DNA of 64,000 nucleotides. Origin: Sediminibacterium ginsengisoli. GTDB taxonomy: Bacteria; Bacteroidota; Bacteroidia; Chitinophagales; Chitinophagaceae. The position numbers and the translations under genes were made by a program. The DNA lies in assembly GCF_900167075.1 (NCBI RefSeq), contig NZ_FUWH01000002.1, positions 339,005 through 403,004 of the forward strand. Reading direction: 5' to 3'. Below the pieces are notes generated by a model, which did not search any database, was not told the origin of the DNA, and saw only the letters and a list, made by a program, of their open reading frames with translations. The first letter of the stretch is position 1, and each line of letters starts with the position of its first letter. Positions 53,667 through 62,564 of this stretch are shown in pieces.

Positions 53667-54761
53667 ATGTACCAGGATGATTTTTTACAGCTATCACTCA
53701 ACGAGCGCATCGCCAATGATGCATTGCGTGCGCTCCGCCTGCCTGAAGGAAAAGTTGATTTCTGTTCAAACGATTACCTGGGCATTGCCACCAACCGCCT
53801 GATCGGTACTGAAGCCACGGGTTTCCATCCCGGTTCTGCCGGCTCTCGTTTGCTGGCCGGTAATACTGCGCTGGCCGAACTTGCAGAAAAAGAGATCGCC
53901 GCATTCCATCATGCAGATGCAGCCCTGTTGTTCAATTCGGGCTACGATGCCAACCTGGGATTGTTATCATCCGTGCCGAAAAAGGGTGATACAGTTATTT
54001 ATGACCAGCTCAGCCATGCATCGATCCGCGACGGTATCCGGCTTTCTTTCGCGCATTCCTTTTCCTTTATACATAATGATACGGCAGACCTGGAGAAAAA
54101 GCTGCAGCATGCATCGGGCAACCTGTTTGTTGTAACAGAGTCCGTATTCAGCATGGATGGCGATACCTGCCCGCTGGAAGAGATCATCGCATTATGTGAA
54201 AGATACGGCGCTCATCTCATGGTCGATGAAGCACATGCCACCGGTATCATCGGCGAAAAAGGGGCCGGGCTTGTGCAGCTCCACGGACTTGAAGAAAAAG
54301 TTTTCGCCCGCGTACATACATTCGGAAAAGCCTGCGGCTGTCATGGTGCCGTGGTGCTTGGCTCCAAAAGACTACGCAGTTACCTGGTCAATTTTGCACG
54401 CAGTCTTATTTATTCCACGGCATTGCCGGAACATGCGCTCGAAACGATCCGCGAAAGTTATCGTTTATTCCCTTCCATGGCTAGTGAAAGAAAGAAACTG
54501 AATGAACTCATCGGGCTTTTTCACGACCTGCCTTTCAACTGCGAGGTATTACCATCGGCAACGCCTATCCAGGCACTGGTGATCCCCGGAAACGATGCGG
54601 TAAGAAAGGCGGCTGCGGCATTGCAGGCAGGCGGACTCGATATCAGGCCGATCCTTTACCCCACAGTACCCCGCAACAGGGAAAGGCTGAGGATCATCCT
54701 GCATGCATTCAACCGTGCGGAAGATGTGAAACGCATCGCTGAGCTGTTGCATACTGTATGA
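53667..54761 (+). CDS. bioF: 8-amino-7-oxononanoate synthase family (alpha-oxoamine synthase)
   Basis: 364 residues. A PLP enzyme that condenses an amino acid with an acyl-CoA, in biotin synthesis alanine with pimeloyl-CoA. Blocks: FCSNDYLGIATNRL, GSAGSRLLAGNTALAELAEKEIAAFH, LFNSGYDANLGLLSSV, HASIRDGIRLSFA, ESVFSMDGDTCPLEEI, VDEAHATGIIGEKGAG and FGKACGCHGAVVLGS with the PLP Lys. Other biotin genes are not adjacent, and related oxoamine synthases share these motifs, so the biotin role is probable only. Confidence 0.87.
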   Translation: MYQDDFLQLSLNERIANDALRALRLPEGKVDFCSNDYLGIATNRLIGTEATGFHPGSAGSRLLAGNTALAELAEKEIAAFHHADAALLFNSGYDANLGLLSSVPKKGDTVIYDQLSHASIRDGIRLSFAHSFSFIHNDTADLEKKLQHASGNLFVVTESVFSMDGDTCPLEEIIALCERYGAHLMVDEAHATGIIGEKGAGLVQLHGLEEKVFARVHTFGKACGCHGAVVLGSKRLRSYLVNFARSLIYSTALPEHALETIRESYRLFPSMASERKKLNELIGLFHDLPFNCEVLPSATPIQALVIPGNDAVRKAAAALQAGGLDIRPILYPTVPRNRERLRIILHAFNRAEDVKRIAELLHTV

Positions 54762-54845
54762 TACGCCGGCACCAAAAGAACCTTATCTTAGCTTCATATA
54801 TGTTTCTTGCTTTTAATGCTTAATTTTCACTGACAAATCATTGCT

Positions 54846-57305
54846 ATGAGAATTTTCCCCTTCCTGGTATCGGTAGCCTGCACTGCCGGACTTGTTATTA
54901 CACTCAATACGCAATTGCCGATGGGCTCGGGTAAAACACCGCGGCTCGGTTATTTCCTGTCGCCGCAGCATGGTTTCTGGCAGAATGCAGAATCCGCAGA
55001 TGCAGCATTTGACGGGGAAATAAAAGTGCCTGGTCTCAAAGACAAAGTGGACGTATACATGGACGAAAGACTGGTGCCTCATATTTATGCAGCCAATGAT
55101 GAAGATGCGTATTATGTACAGGGATACCTGCACGCGAAATTCAGGCTGTGGCAGATGGAATTCCAGACGCATGTTGCTGCGGGAAGGTTAAGTGAGATCG
55201 TAGGCAAGGACAGGATTGCAACAGATCGTTTTTTCCGAAGGCTGGGTATGGTATACGGTGCGGAACAGACCATGCAGAAAATGAATGCCGATCCGGCCAT
55301 GAAAGCCACCATAGAAGCGTATTCGGCGGGTGTAAACGCTTATATCCGTTCACTTAAGCCCGAACAGATCCCGCTTGAATATAAACTGCTGAATTATAAG
55401 CCGGAAGAGTGGACGCCGTTCAAAACCTACTTGTTCCTGATGTATATGTCTTATGATCTGAGCGCAAGGGGTACCACCACAGATCTGCAGATGACCAATG
55501 CAAAGAATTATCTTGGTTTCGATGCTTTCGACCTGTTGTACCCGAACAGTCAGGATTCCCTTGATCCGATCCTGCCGAAGGGAACTGTTTATGGCAAGCC
55601 CTCCTATGTGCCTGTGATGCCCGCAGGCGCGGATTCTGCTTATTTCGGCAAAAATAGTGGTAACAGTACCGCCGTAGCGCCGATTGTTCCTGATAAGAAT
55701 AACGGAAGTAATAACTGGGCTGTATCGGGCAGTAAAACCAAAAGCGGTAAACCGATTCTCTGCAACGATCCGCACCTGGGTCTGAACCTTCCTTCCCTCT
55801 GGTATGAAGTGCAGATCAATACGCCTACCCACAATACTTACGGGGCAAGTTTTCCCGGTTCACCGGCGGTGATCATCGGATTCAACGACAGTATTGCCTG
55901 GGGCGTTACCAATGCCGGCAGAGATGTGATCGATTATTACGATATCCGTTTTAAAGATTCATCCATGCAGGAATACTGGTACAATAACGAATGGAAACAT
56001 GCCGGGAAAAGAACGGAAGTGATCAAGGTGAACGGTGGTGAAGATCTCGTTGAAAACATCGCTATGACGGTATTTGGCCCGGTGATGTACGACGGCAGTT
56101 ATAAAAATGCAAGTACGGAAGGTAAATACCTGGCAGTACGATGGACGGCACCCCAGGCGGGAACCGGGCTGCAATCGTTCTACCTGCTGAACCGCGCAAA
56201 AAATTACGACGATTATCTGGACGCTACCGCTTCCTGGCGTTGTCCGGGTCAGAACTTTGTATATGCATCCATAGCTGGCGATATTGCGATCAAACAACAG
56301 GGCGCATTCATCGCAAGATGGAACAGGCAGGGCGATTTTATCATGCCCGGAACCGATAGCAGTTATGCATGGCAGGCCGAGATCCCATCTGTTGAAAACC
56401 CGCTGATGCTGAATCCTGCGCGTGGTTTTGTAAGCAGTGCCAACCAGATGCCTACAGATAATACTTATCCTTATTACCCGGGCGCTGCAACAAATTTCCC
56501 CTTATATCGCGGTATCATTATTAACAGGAAGCTGGCTGCAATGAATAATATCACGCCGGAAGATATGCAGCAGATGCAAACGGATAACTATAATGTATTT
56601 GCAGAAATGGCGCGCCCTGTCATGCTGAAATATATAGACGAGAGCGCGCTCGACGAAAAGGCAAAAGGATATGTGGCCTTGCTCCGCAGCTGGAACCTGC
56701 GTAATGATATAGACGAAAAAGGCGCAACTGTGTTTCGCTGCATGTGGGATAGCATGGAAACGCAGATATGGGGTGATGAACTTCTCAATGCGAAAAAACC
56801 ATTGCCATGGCCGGACGAATCTACGTTGCTCGAAAGCCTCCTGAGAGACAGCGTTTACAGGTTTGCCGACAATATCAACACAACAGATAAAGTGGAAAGC
56901 CTGAAAGAAGTGATTACTCTGGCTTGTAAAAAAGCTGCTGTTTACCTGCAGGAAATGGAAAAGGACAACAGGCTTGCCTGGGGCAGGTTTAAAGAAACAA
57001 AAGTACAGCACCTGCTGCAGCTGCCGGCATTCAGCAGGCTGCATCTCCCGATCGGCGGCGGAACGCATATTATCAATGCAACAACGGCAACACATGGCCC
57101 GAGCTGGCGTATGATCGTTCATCTGACAGATACTATCGAAGCATATGGCGTGTATCCGGGCGGACAAAACGGAAATCCGGGCAGCAAGTATTACGATTCA
57201 TTTATCGATACCTGGGCACAGGGACGTTACTACAAACTGCTGTTCCTCAGAAAAGAAGCAGCAGCTAAGCAAACCAAATGGCATCTTTCATTCGTAAACG
57301 GATAA
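54846..57305 (+). CDS. penicillin acylase family protein (Ntn hydrolase)
   Basis: 819 residues with an N-terminal hydrophobic signal (about 1-20). It should be an extracytoplasmic amidase that cuts itself. The alpha part contains VPHIYAANDEDAYYVQGYLHAKFRLWQME; the self-cleavage site is Gly-Ser in NNGSNNWAVSGSKTKSGKP (about 290), where Ser becomes the nucleophile; NDPHLGLNLPSLWYEV and AWGVTNAGRDVIDYY follow, and the C-terminal PIGGGTHIINATTATHGPSWRM is typical. Natural substrates may be acyl-homoserine lactones, beta-lactams or other amides. Confidence 0.9.
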   Translation: MRIFPFLVSVACTAGLVITLNTQLPMGSGKTPRLGYFLSPQHGFWQNAESADAAFDGEIKVPGLKDKVDVYMDERLVPHIYAANDEDAYYVQGYLHAKFRLWQMEFQTHVAAGRLSEIVGKDRIATDRFFRRLGMVYGAEQTMQKMNADPAMKATIEAYSAGVNAYIRSLKPEQIPLEYKLLNYKPEEWTPFKTYLFLMYMSYDLSARGTTTDLQMTNAKNYLGFDAFDLLYPNSQDSLDPILPKGTVYGKPSYVPVMPAGADSAYFGKNSGNSTAVAPIVPDKNNGSNNWAVSGSKTKSGKPILCNDPHLGLNLPSLWYEVQINTPTHNTYGASFPGSPAVIIGFNDSIAWGVTNAGRDVIDYYDIRFKDSSMQEYWYNNEWKHAGKRTEVIKVNGGEDLVENIAMTVFGPVMYDGSYKNASTEGKYLAVRWTAPQAGTGLQSFYLLNRAKNYDDYLDATASWRCPGQNFVYASIAGDIAIKQQGAFIARWNRQGDFIMPGTDSSYAWQAEIPSVENPLMLNPARGFVSSANQMPTDNTYPYYPGAATNFPLYRGIIINRKLAAMNNITPEDMQQMQTDNYNVFAEMARPVMLKYIDESALDEKAKGYVALLRSWNLRNDIDEKGATVFRCMWDSMETQIWGDELLNAKKPLPWPDESTLLESLLRDSVYRFADNINTTDKVESLKEVITLACKKAAVYLQEMEKDNRLAWGRFKETKVQHLLQLPAFSRLHLPIGGGTHIINATTATHGPSWRMIVHLTDTIEAYGVYPGGQNGNPGSKYYDSFIDTWAQGRYYKLLFLRKEAAAKQTKWHLSFVNG

Positions 57306-57314
57306 AAAAAGATC

Positions 57315-57659
57315 ATGAAATTTATCTCAGCACTCGTATTGACCGCCATTCTCGGATTCGCGGTTGGCATATATGGCACATTGCCCTGGTGGAGTTTTGT
57401 AATTACCTCTTTTATCGTTGCAGTAGCCATTCACCAGCGCGCCGGTAAAGCATTTCTTGCAGGATTCCTGGGTATGTTTTCGCTTTGGGTTATCCTGGCA
57501 ATGATCAAAGACACGCCCAATGATCACCTGCTTGCCACCAAAATAGCGGCATTACTGCCACTCGGTGGTTCTTATATGGCACTTATACTGGTTACGGGTA
57601 TCGTAGGCGGACTTGTGGCAGGTCTTGCAGGTCTTTCGGGCAGTTATTTCAGGAAATAA
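57315..57659 (+). CDS. small membrane protein, unknown function
   Basis: 114 residues with three or four membrane helices (about 2-18, 20-38, 45-63 and 82-104) and Gly-rich final helix (LILVTGIVGGLVAGLAGLSG). It starts 10 bases after the penicillin acylase gene, so it may be co-transcribed. I do not recognise a family. The codon use is like its neighbours and the frame is complete, so it is a real gene. Confidence 0.7.
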   Translation: MKFISALVLTAILGFAVGIYGTLPWWSFVITSFIVAVAIHQRAGKAFLAGFLGMFSLWVILAMIKDTPNDHLLATKIAALLPLGGSYMALILVTGIVGGLVAGLAGLSGSYFRK

Positions 57660-57806
57660 AATACCCGCCCCGGGCAACGGAGCCGACTGCTCATGCATTG
57701 TTATAGTATACATGGAAATAACCCGGTATGATAAGAATAAGTTAAACCATTCGTCTTATCATCCGGCATATAACTGCCATGTTATCTTAGCTGTAACATA
57801 CTACTT

Positions 57807-60260
57807 ATGAGAAGAACATTCCTTTTCCTGGTTGCAATGATTGCAATCCTGACGGTACAGGCCGCAACCATCAGCGGAACCGTAAAAGAGGCAGGTGGTA
57901 ACCCGCTGCCGTTTTCAACCATTATTGTAAAAGGCAGTACGCAGGGTGTTACTGCCAACGGCAAGGGCTTTTACAGTATAACACTGAAGCCCGGCTCGTA
58001 TACACTTGTTTGTCAGTACATCGGTCACAAGACGGTTGAAAAACAGGTGAAGGTGGAGAAGAAGGATGAGATCATTGATTTTGTACTGGAAGCACAGTCG
58101 TACAGTCTTAACGATGTTGCCGTGAAATCAGGCGGGGAAGACCCGGCCTATGAGATCATCCGGAAAACCATCGCACGTCGTTCGGAACACCTGAACGAGA
58201 TCAAAAGTTTCCAATGTGAAGTATACCTGAAAGGGCAGATGCAGCTGCGTAATTACCCGACAAAATTCCTGGGTCAGAAAGTGGATTTTGAAGATGGGGA
58301 TACCAGCAAAAGGAAAATGTTATTCCTGTCGGAATCAGTAGCCAGGTATTCGGTAGAGCAGCCACGCAATGAAAAAATTGAAGTGATATCTACCAAAGTG
58401 AGTGGCAGAAGCAACGGATTCGGATTGGGAAGTCCGCAGATCGTTTCATTTTATGAGAACAATATATCATTGGGCGAAGGCCTGAACCCGCGCGGTTTTA
58501 TTTCTCCTATTTCAGATCACGCGATCAATTATTACCGGTATAAATTTGAAGGAACATTTTATGAGAACGGCGTGGAGATTAACAGGATCAAGGTAACACC
58601 GCGCCGCGCCTATGAGCCGCTGTTCACCGGTTATATCAATATTATAGAAAACGAATGGCGTTTGCAGAGCGTACAGCTTCTCCTGCTGCAGAAACAACAG
58701 ATGCAATTGCTGGATACGCTTAAGATCGAACAGCTCTATGTTCCCGCAGGAAAGGTATGGGTGATCAAAAGCCAGGTGATCTATCCTTCCGGAAAATTCC
58801 TGGGTTTTGATTTCTTTGGAAACTTCGTACAGGTGTACGACAAATTTGACCTGGAACCTGCTTTCAAAAAGAAATTCTTCGATAATACCGTGATCAAATA
58901 TTTCGACAGCTCCAATAAAAAATCAATGGCTTACTGGGACAGCATCCGCCCGCTCCCGCTGTTACAGGAAGAGATACGGGATTATAAAAAGAAGGACAGC
59001 CTTGAACAGGCAAGGAAAGATCCGCGCTACCTGGATTCACTTGACAGGCGACGGAACAAAATAACGATCGGAGGTTTGTTGCTGACCGGCCAATCGATCA
59101 GCAAACAGAAAAGAAAAGAGTATATCAATTTTGAATCGATACTGGGCACACTGAATTACAATACAGTGGAAGGCGGCGTACTGAACTTTTCGCCAAGTTA
59201 TACCCGCGCATTTGGAAATGAAGGCCGTAAAAGTCTTTTCATTACACCTGTATTACGTTATGGATTTGCCAACGGGCATTTCAATGTGCATGTGAACGGC
59301 AGTTATAATTTCGGGAAAAAATATATCCATACACTCAGTATCGGTGGCGGAAAAACTGTGCTGCAATACAACAATGCCAACCCCATCAGTGAGCGGAATA
59401 ACAGTATTTCCACGCTTCTTTATGAAGCGAATCATATGAAGATCTATGAAGCAACATTCTTCCGCATCAGTTATGGAACAGGTATTGGTAATGGCCTCAG
59501 TGTAAATGCATCGTTCCAGTTCCAGAACCGCGCCGGACTGAATAACCTGGCTGATATGACAAGATGGAAAGATGTTGCCAGCCGCGATTTTACACCAAAC
59601 TATCCCGAAGGGATCAGCAATGCCATCATGCCGCGTAACCAGGCATCAACAGTATCGGTAGGCTTAACCTGGAGACCGGGTAGCCGGTATATAGAATTCC
59701 CTGACAGGAAGATCAGTATCGGTTCGAAATTTCCTGTCATCAATGCATCGGTAACCAAAGGTATCAACGGACTTTTCGGAAGCGATGTGGATTATACCAA
59801 ATGGCGCGTAACCATCAGCGATGAGCTGAATCTCAAAATGGCAGGTAATCTCGATTACCGTTTCGCAGCAGGTGGTTTCTTTAATGCCGACAAAGTGTTT
59901 GCGCCTGATTACAATCATATCATGGGTAACCAGACCATACTGGCCAATGATTACCGTTCATCTTTCCAGCTGGCACCTTATTACCAGTACAGCAATACCG
60001 CAAAATTCTATGGTACGGCACATGTCAATTATCACCTGAACGGTTTGCTCACCAATAAAATACCGGGCTTCCGCAGGCTGAACTGGTTCCTGGTTGCAGG
60101 AGCAAATGCACTGCATATCGATGGTCAGAAGAATTATTATGAAGTACTGATAGGGCTCGAGAATATCCTGAAAGTATTACGTGTAGATTTTGTACAGGGC
60201 TTTGAAAGCGGCGGCGGCAGGCCAAGTGGTATTCGTATCTCCCTGCCATTTGTTCAATAG
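57807..60260 (+). CDS. DUF5686 outer-membrane protein with carboxypeptidase-regulatory domain
   Basis: 817 residues. Signal peptide (MRRTFLFLVAMIAILTVQA), a carboxypeptidase-regulatory-like domain (ATISGTVKEAGGNPLPFSTI through about 100), then the long DUF5686 barrel: DPAYEIIRKTIARRSEHLNEIKSFQCEVYLKGQMQL is the hallmark early block, and the C-terminal ~500 residues are beta-rich and end in RVDFVQGFESGGG and ISLPFVQ. Bacteroidota-specific; biological function is not established, possibly an outer-membrane translocation or anchoring protein. Confidence 0.88.
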   Translation: MRRTFLFLVAMIAILTVQAATISGTVKEAGGNPLPFSTIIVKGSTQGVTANGKGFYSITLKPGSYTLVCQYIGHKTVEKQVKVEKKDEIIDFVLEAQSYSLNDVAVKSGGEDPAYEIIRKTIARRSEHLNEIKSFQCEVYLKGQMQLRNYPTKFLGQKVDFEDGDTSKRKMLFLSESVARYSVEQPRNEKIEVISTKVSGRSNGFGLGSPQIVSFYENNISLGEGLNPRGFISPISDHAINYYRYKFEGTFYENGVEINRIKVTPRRAYEPLFTGYINIIENEWRLQSVQLLLLQKQQMQLLDTLKIEQLYVPAGKVWVIKSQVIYPSGKFLGFDFFGNFVQVYDKFDLEPAFKKKFFDNTVIKYFDSSNKKSMAYWDSIRPLPLLQEEIRDYKKKDSLEQARKDPRYLDSLDRRRNKITIGGLLLTGQSISKQKRKEYINFESILGTLNYNTVEGGVLNFSPSYTRAFGNEGRKSLFITPVLRYGFANGHFNVHVNGSYNFGKKYIHTLSIGGGKTVLQYNNANPISERNNSISTLLYEANHMKIYEATFFRISYGTGIGNGLSVNASFQFQNRAGLNNLADMTRWKDVASRDFTPNYPEGISNAIMPRNQASTVSVGLTWRPGSRYIEFPDRKISIGSKFPVINASVTKGINGLFGSDVDYTKWRVTISDELNLKMAGNLDYRFAAGGFFNADKVFAPDYNHIMGNQTILANDYRSSFQLAPYYQYSNTAKFYGTAHVNYHLNGLLTNKIPGFRRLNWFLVAGANALHIDGQKNYYEVLIGLENILKVLRVDFVQGFESGGGRPSGIRISLPFVQ

Positions 60261-60306
60261 ATCGATTCCGGATACAGTAACGGACAATTGAACTGAAGGA
60301 TTTTTC

Positions 60307-60338
60307 TTTGCGGAAACATCCTTCAGTTCTTATCTTTG
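60307..60338 (+). promoter_or_regulatory. promoter of the trhO gene
   Basis: TTTG (60307-60310), a 20-base spacer and TATCTTTG (60331-60338) match the Bacteroidota consensus fully. The ATG is 79 bases downstream, so this gene has a normal leader. Confidence 0.7.
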
Positions 60339-60417
60339 CGGCGAATTTTGACCACCCTGCAAGTGGTTCTATTGTTAATGGAGCATTCCCGGAAGGGGAT
60401 GTCAGAAATTTTAAAAT

Positions 60418-61461
60418 ATGCCCGTATTACACAACCGTGTGTCCAATGAGGAGCTGAAAGCCCGCCTTATGGACGAGACCTTCCGCAGGGTCACCATCAG
60501 CTTTTACCAGTATTTTCCAATCGTCAATCCACAGGAATTCCGTGATGTACTGTATCGTAGCATGAATGAACTGGGTGTGTTCGGACGGATCTATGTTGCC
60601 AAAGAAGGGATCAACGCGCAGATCAGTGTTCCGGAACATAATATGGAAGCTTTCAGGTCTTTCCTGTATTCAATTCCGCATCTCGACGGACTCAGACTGA
60701 ATATTGCCGTGGATGACGACGGTAAAAGTTTCTGGGTACTGAAGATCAAAGTGCGCGACAAGATCGTGGCCGACGGAATCGATGACCCTGCATTCAGCAT
60801 GGAACGGAAAGGCAAATATGTGAATGCCCGTGAGATGAACGAACTGCTGACTGATCCAAACACCATTGTGATCGATATGCGCAACCATTACGAATATGAA
60901 GTAGGTCATTTCGATCGTGCCCTGGAAGTGCCTTCCGATACCTTCCGCGATCAGCTTCCGATGGCAGTGGATATGATGAGGGGAAATGAAGACAAGAATA
61001 TCATCATGTACTGTACCGGTGGTATCCGCTGCGAAAAAGCCAGCGCCTACATGCTGCACAAAGGATTCGAAAATGTATTCCACCTTGAAGGCGGTATCAT
61101 CAATTACGCGAAACAAACAAAAGAAGAAGGGCTCGACAGTCGTTTTATAGGAAAGAATTTTGTGTTCGATAACCGTCTTGGCGAAAGGATCACCGAGGAT
61201 GTGATCGCAAAATGTCACCAGTGCGGTCAGCCCTGCGATACGCATACCAACTGTGCCAATGATGGCTGTCACCTGCTTTTCATACAATGTCCTTCCTGTG
61301 CCGCCGAATACGAAGGCTGCTGCAGTAAGGAATGCCATGAAACCATTCACCTGCCGCTGGAAAGACAAAAGGAATTAAGGCAGGGAACAGACAATGGTCA
61401 GCATATCTTCAACAAAAGCAAAGCAAGATTACGCCCGCGATTGAACGAAGGAAAATTCTGA
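60418..61461 (+). CDS. trhO: tRNA uridine 5-oxyacetic-acid-type hydroxylase, rhodanese family
   Basis: 347 residues. TrhO (YceA) hydroxylates U34 of some tRNAs with oxygen. The N-terminal UPF0176/acylphosphatase-like part (about 18-110: [32 protein letters not shown]) is followed by the rhodanese domain with catalytic Cys in [19 protein letters not shown], and a C-terminal Cys-rich zinc-binding part with several CxxC pairs ([18 protein letters not shown]). All three blocks are intact. Confidence 0.93.
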   Translation: MPVLHNRVSNEELKARLMDETFRRVTISFYQYFPIVNPQEFRDVLYRSMNELGVFGRIYVAKEGINAQISVPEHNMEAFRSFLYSIPHLDGLRLNIAVDDDGKSFWVLKIKVRDKIVADGIDDPAFSMERKGKYVNAREMNELLTDPNTIVIDMRNHYEYEVGHFDRALEVPSDTFRDQLPMAVDMMRGNEDKNIIMYCTGGIRCEKASAYMLHKGFENVFHLEGGIINYAKQTKEEGLDSRFIGKNFVFDNRLGERITEDVIAKCHQCGQPCDTHTNCANDGCHLLFIQCPSCAAEYEGCCSKECHETIHLPLERQKELRQGTDNGQHIFNKSKARLRPRLNEGKF

Positions 61462-61485
61462 TAAAGCTGTTTCCCGGGAACTGAC

Positions 61486-62424
61486 TTAGCTGATCTTTAC
61501 GCCGGCCTGTTCCAGCGCAGCTGCAACATTGGCTTCGATCAGGGCTTTGTCTGGTGTTTCAGGATTAAAAGTCTGGCCGGTTACTTTTTCGAACAGTTCG
61601 ATATAGCGTTTGCTGATGGTATCGATCCATTCGTCGCTCATATCCGGAACGGTCTGGCCTTCCTTACCCATGAAATTATTGGCGATCAGCCATTCACGTA
61701 CAAATTCCTTGCTCAGCTGTTTCTGCTTTTCTCCGGAAGCCTGTCTTGCTTCGAAGCCTTCTGCGTAGAAATACCTGGACGAATCCGGGGTATGCACTTC
61801 ATCCATGAGATAAATGGTATCGCCGATCTTGCCAAACTCATATTTGGTATCTGCAAGGATCAGTCCTCGCGAAGCTGCGATCTCTTTTCCTCTTGCAAAA
61901 AGTGCAAGCGCATAGCGTTCCAGCACTTCCCAGTCGGCAGCGCTCACCAGCCCGCGTGCAATGATCTCTTCTTTGGAGATATCTTCATCGTGGCCTTCAT
62001 CAGCTTTGGTGGAAGGCGTGATGATCGGCGTTGGGAAAAAGTCGTTTTCTTTCAGACCTTCAGGCATAGTAACCCCGCAAAGGGTGCGTAAACCGCTGCT
62101 GTAAGTTCTCCAGGCATGACCTACTACGTTTCCGCGCACCACCATTTCAATTTTAAAAGGCGTACACCGTTTCCCGAAAGATACGTTGGGAGCCGGTACG
62201 GAAACCAGCCAGTTAGGACAAATATCTTTTGTGGCATCGAGCATAAATGCTGCTATCTGGTTGAGCACCTGTCCTTTAAAAGGGATGGGGCGGGGCAGTA
62301 TCACATCAAATGCCGAGATGCGGTCGCTGGCAACCATTACCAGCCAGTCGGACTGGATGGTGTAAACATCTCTTACTTTACCGTGGTAAATATTTGTCTG
62401 GGCGGGAAACTGAAAAGCTGACAT
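61486..62424 (-). CDS. purC: phosphoribosylaminoimidazole-succinocarboxamide synthase
   Basis: 312 residues, the longer type of SAICAR synthase. It joins CAIR and aspartate with ATP in purine synthesis. Signatures: [67 protein letters not shown] and [14 protein letters not shown]. Alone, facing the TonB-receptor gene. A -7-like box ends four bases before the ATG. Confidence 0.96.
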   Translation of the reverse strand: MSAFQFPAQTNIYHGKVRDVYTIQSDWLVMVASDRISAFDVILPRPIPFKGQVLNQIAAFMLDATKDICPNWLVSVPAPNVSFGKRCTPFKIEMVVRGNVVGHAWRTYSSGLRTLCGVTMPEGLKENDFFPTPIITPSTKADEGHDEDISKEEIIARGLVSAADWEVLERYALALFARGKEIAASRGLILADTKYEFGKIGDTIYLMDEVHTPDSSRYFYAEGFEARQASGEKQKQLSKEFVREWLIANNFMGKEGQTVPDMSDEWIDTISKRYIELFEKVTGQTFNPETPDKALIEANVAAALEQAGVKIS

Positions 62425-62428
62425 GCTG

Positions 62429-62436
62429 CAAAAGTA
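62429..62436 (-). promoter_or_regulatory. -7 box TACTTTTG of purC
   Basis: TACTTTTG on the minus strand fits TAnnTTTG and ends four bases before the purC ATG (62424). A -33 TTTG is not seen at the usual distance. Confidence 0.4.
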
Positions 62437-62564
62437 GATAGCGCATTGATAAATAAATAGTAACGTAGTTGGTTTTTCTCAACAAACTATTTCAGCTTGT
62501 GGAAAAATTAAATTTTTGCAGGCAGCTAACAAATGGTATTTTGCTATAGATTAAAACTAGCCAT

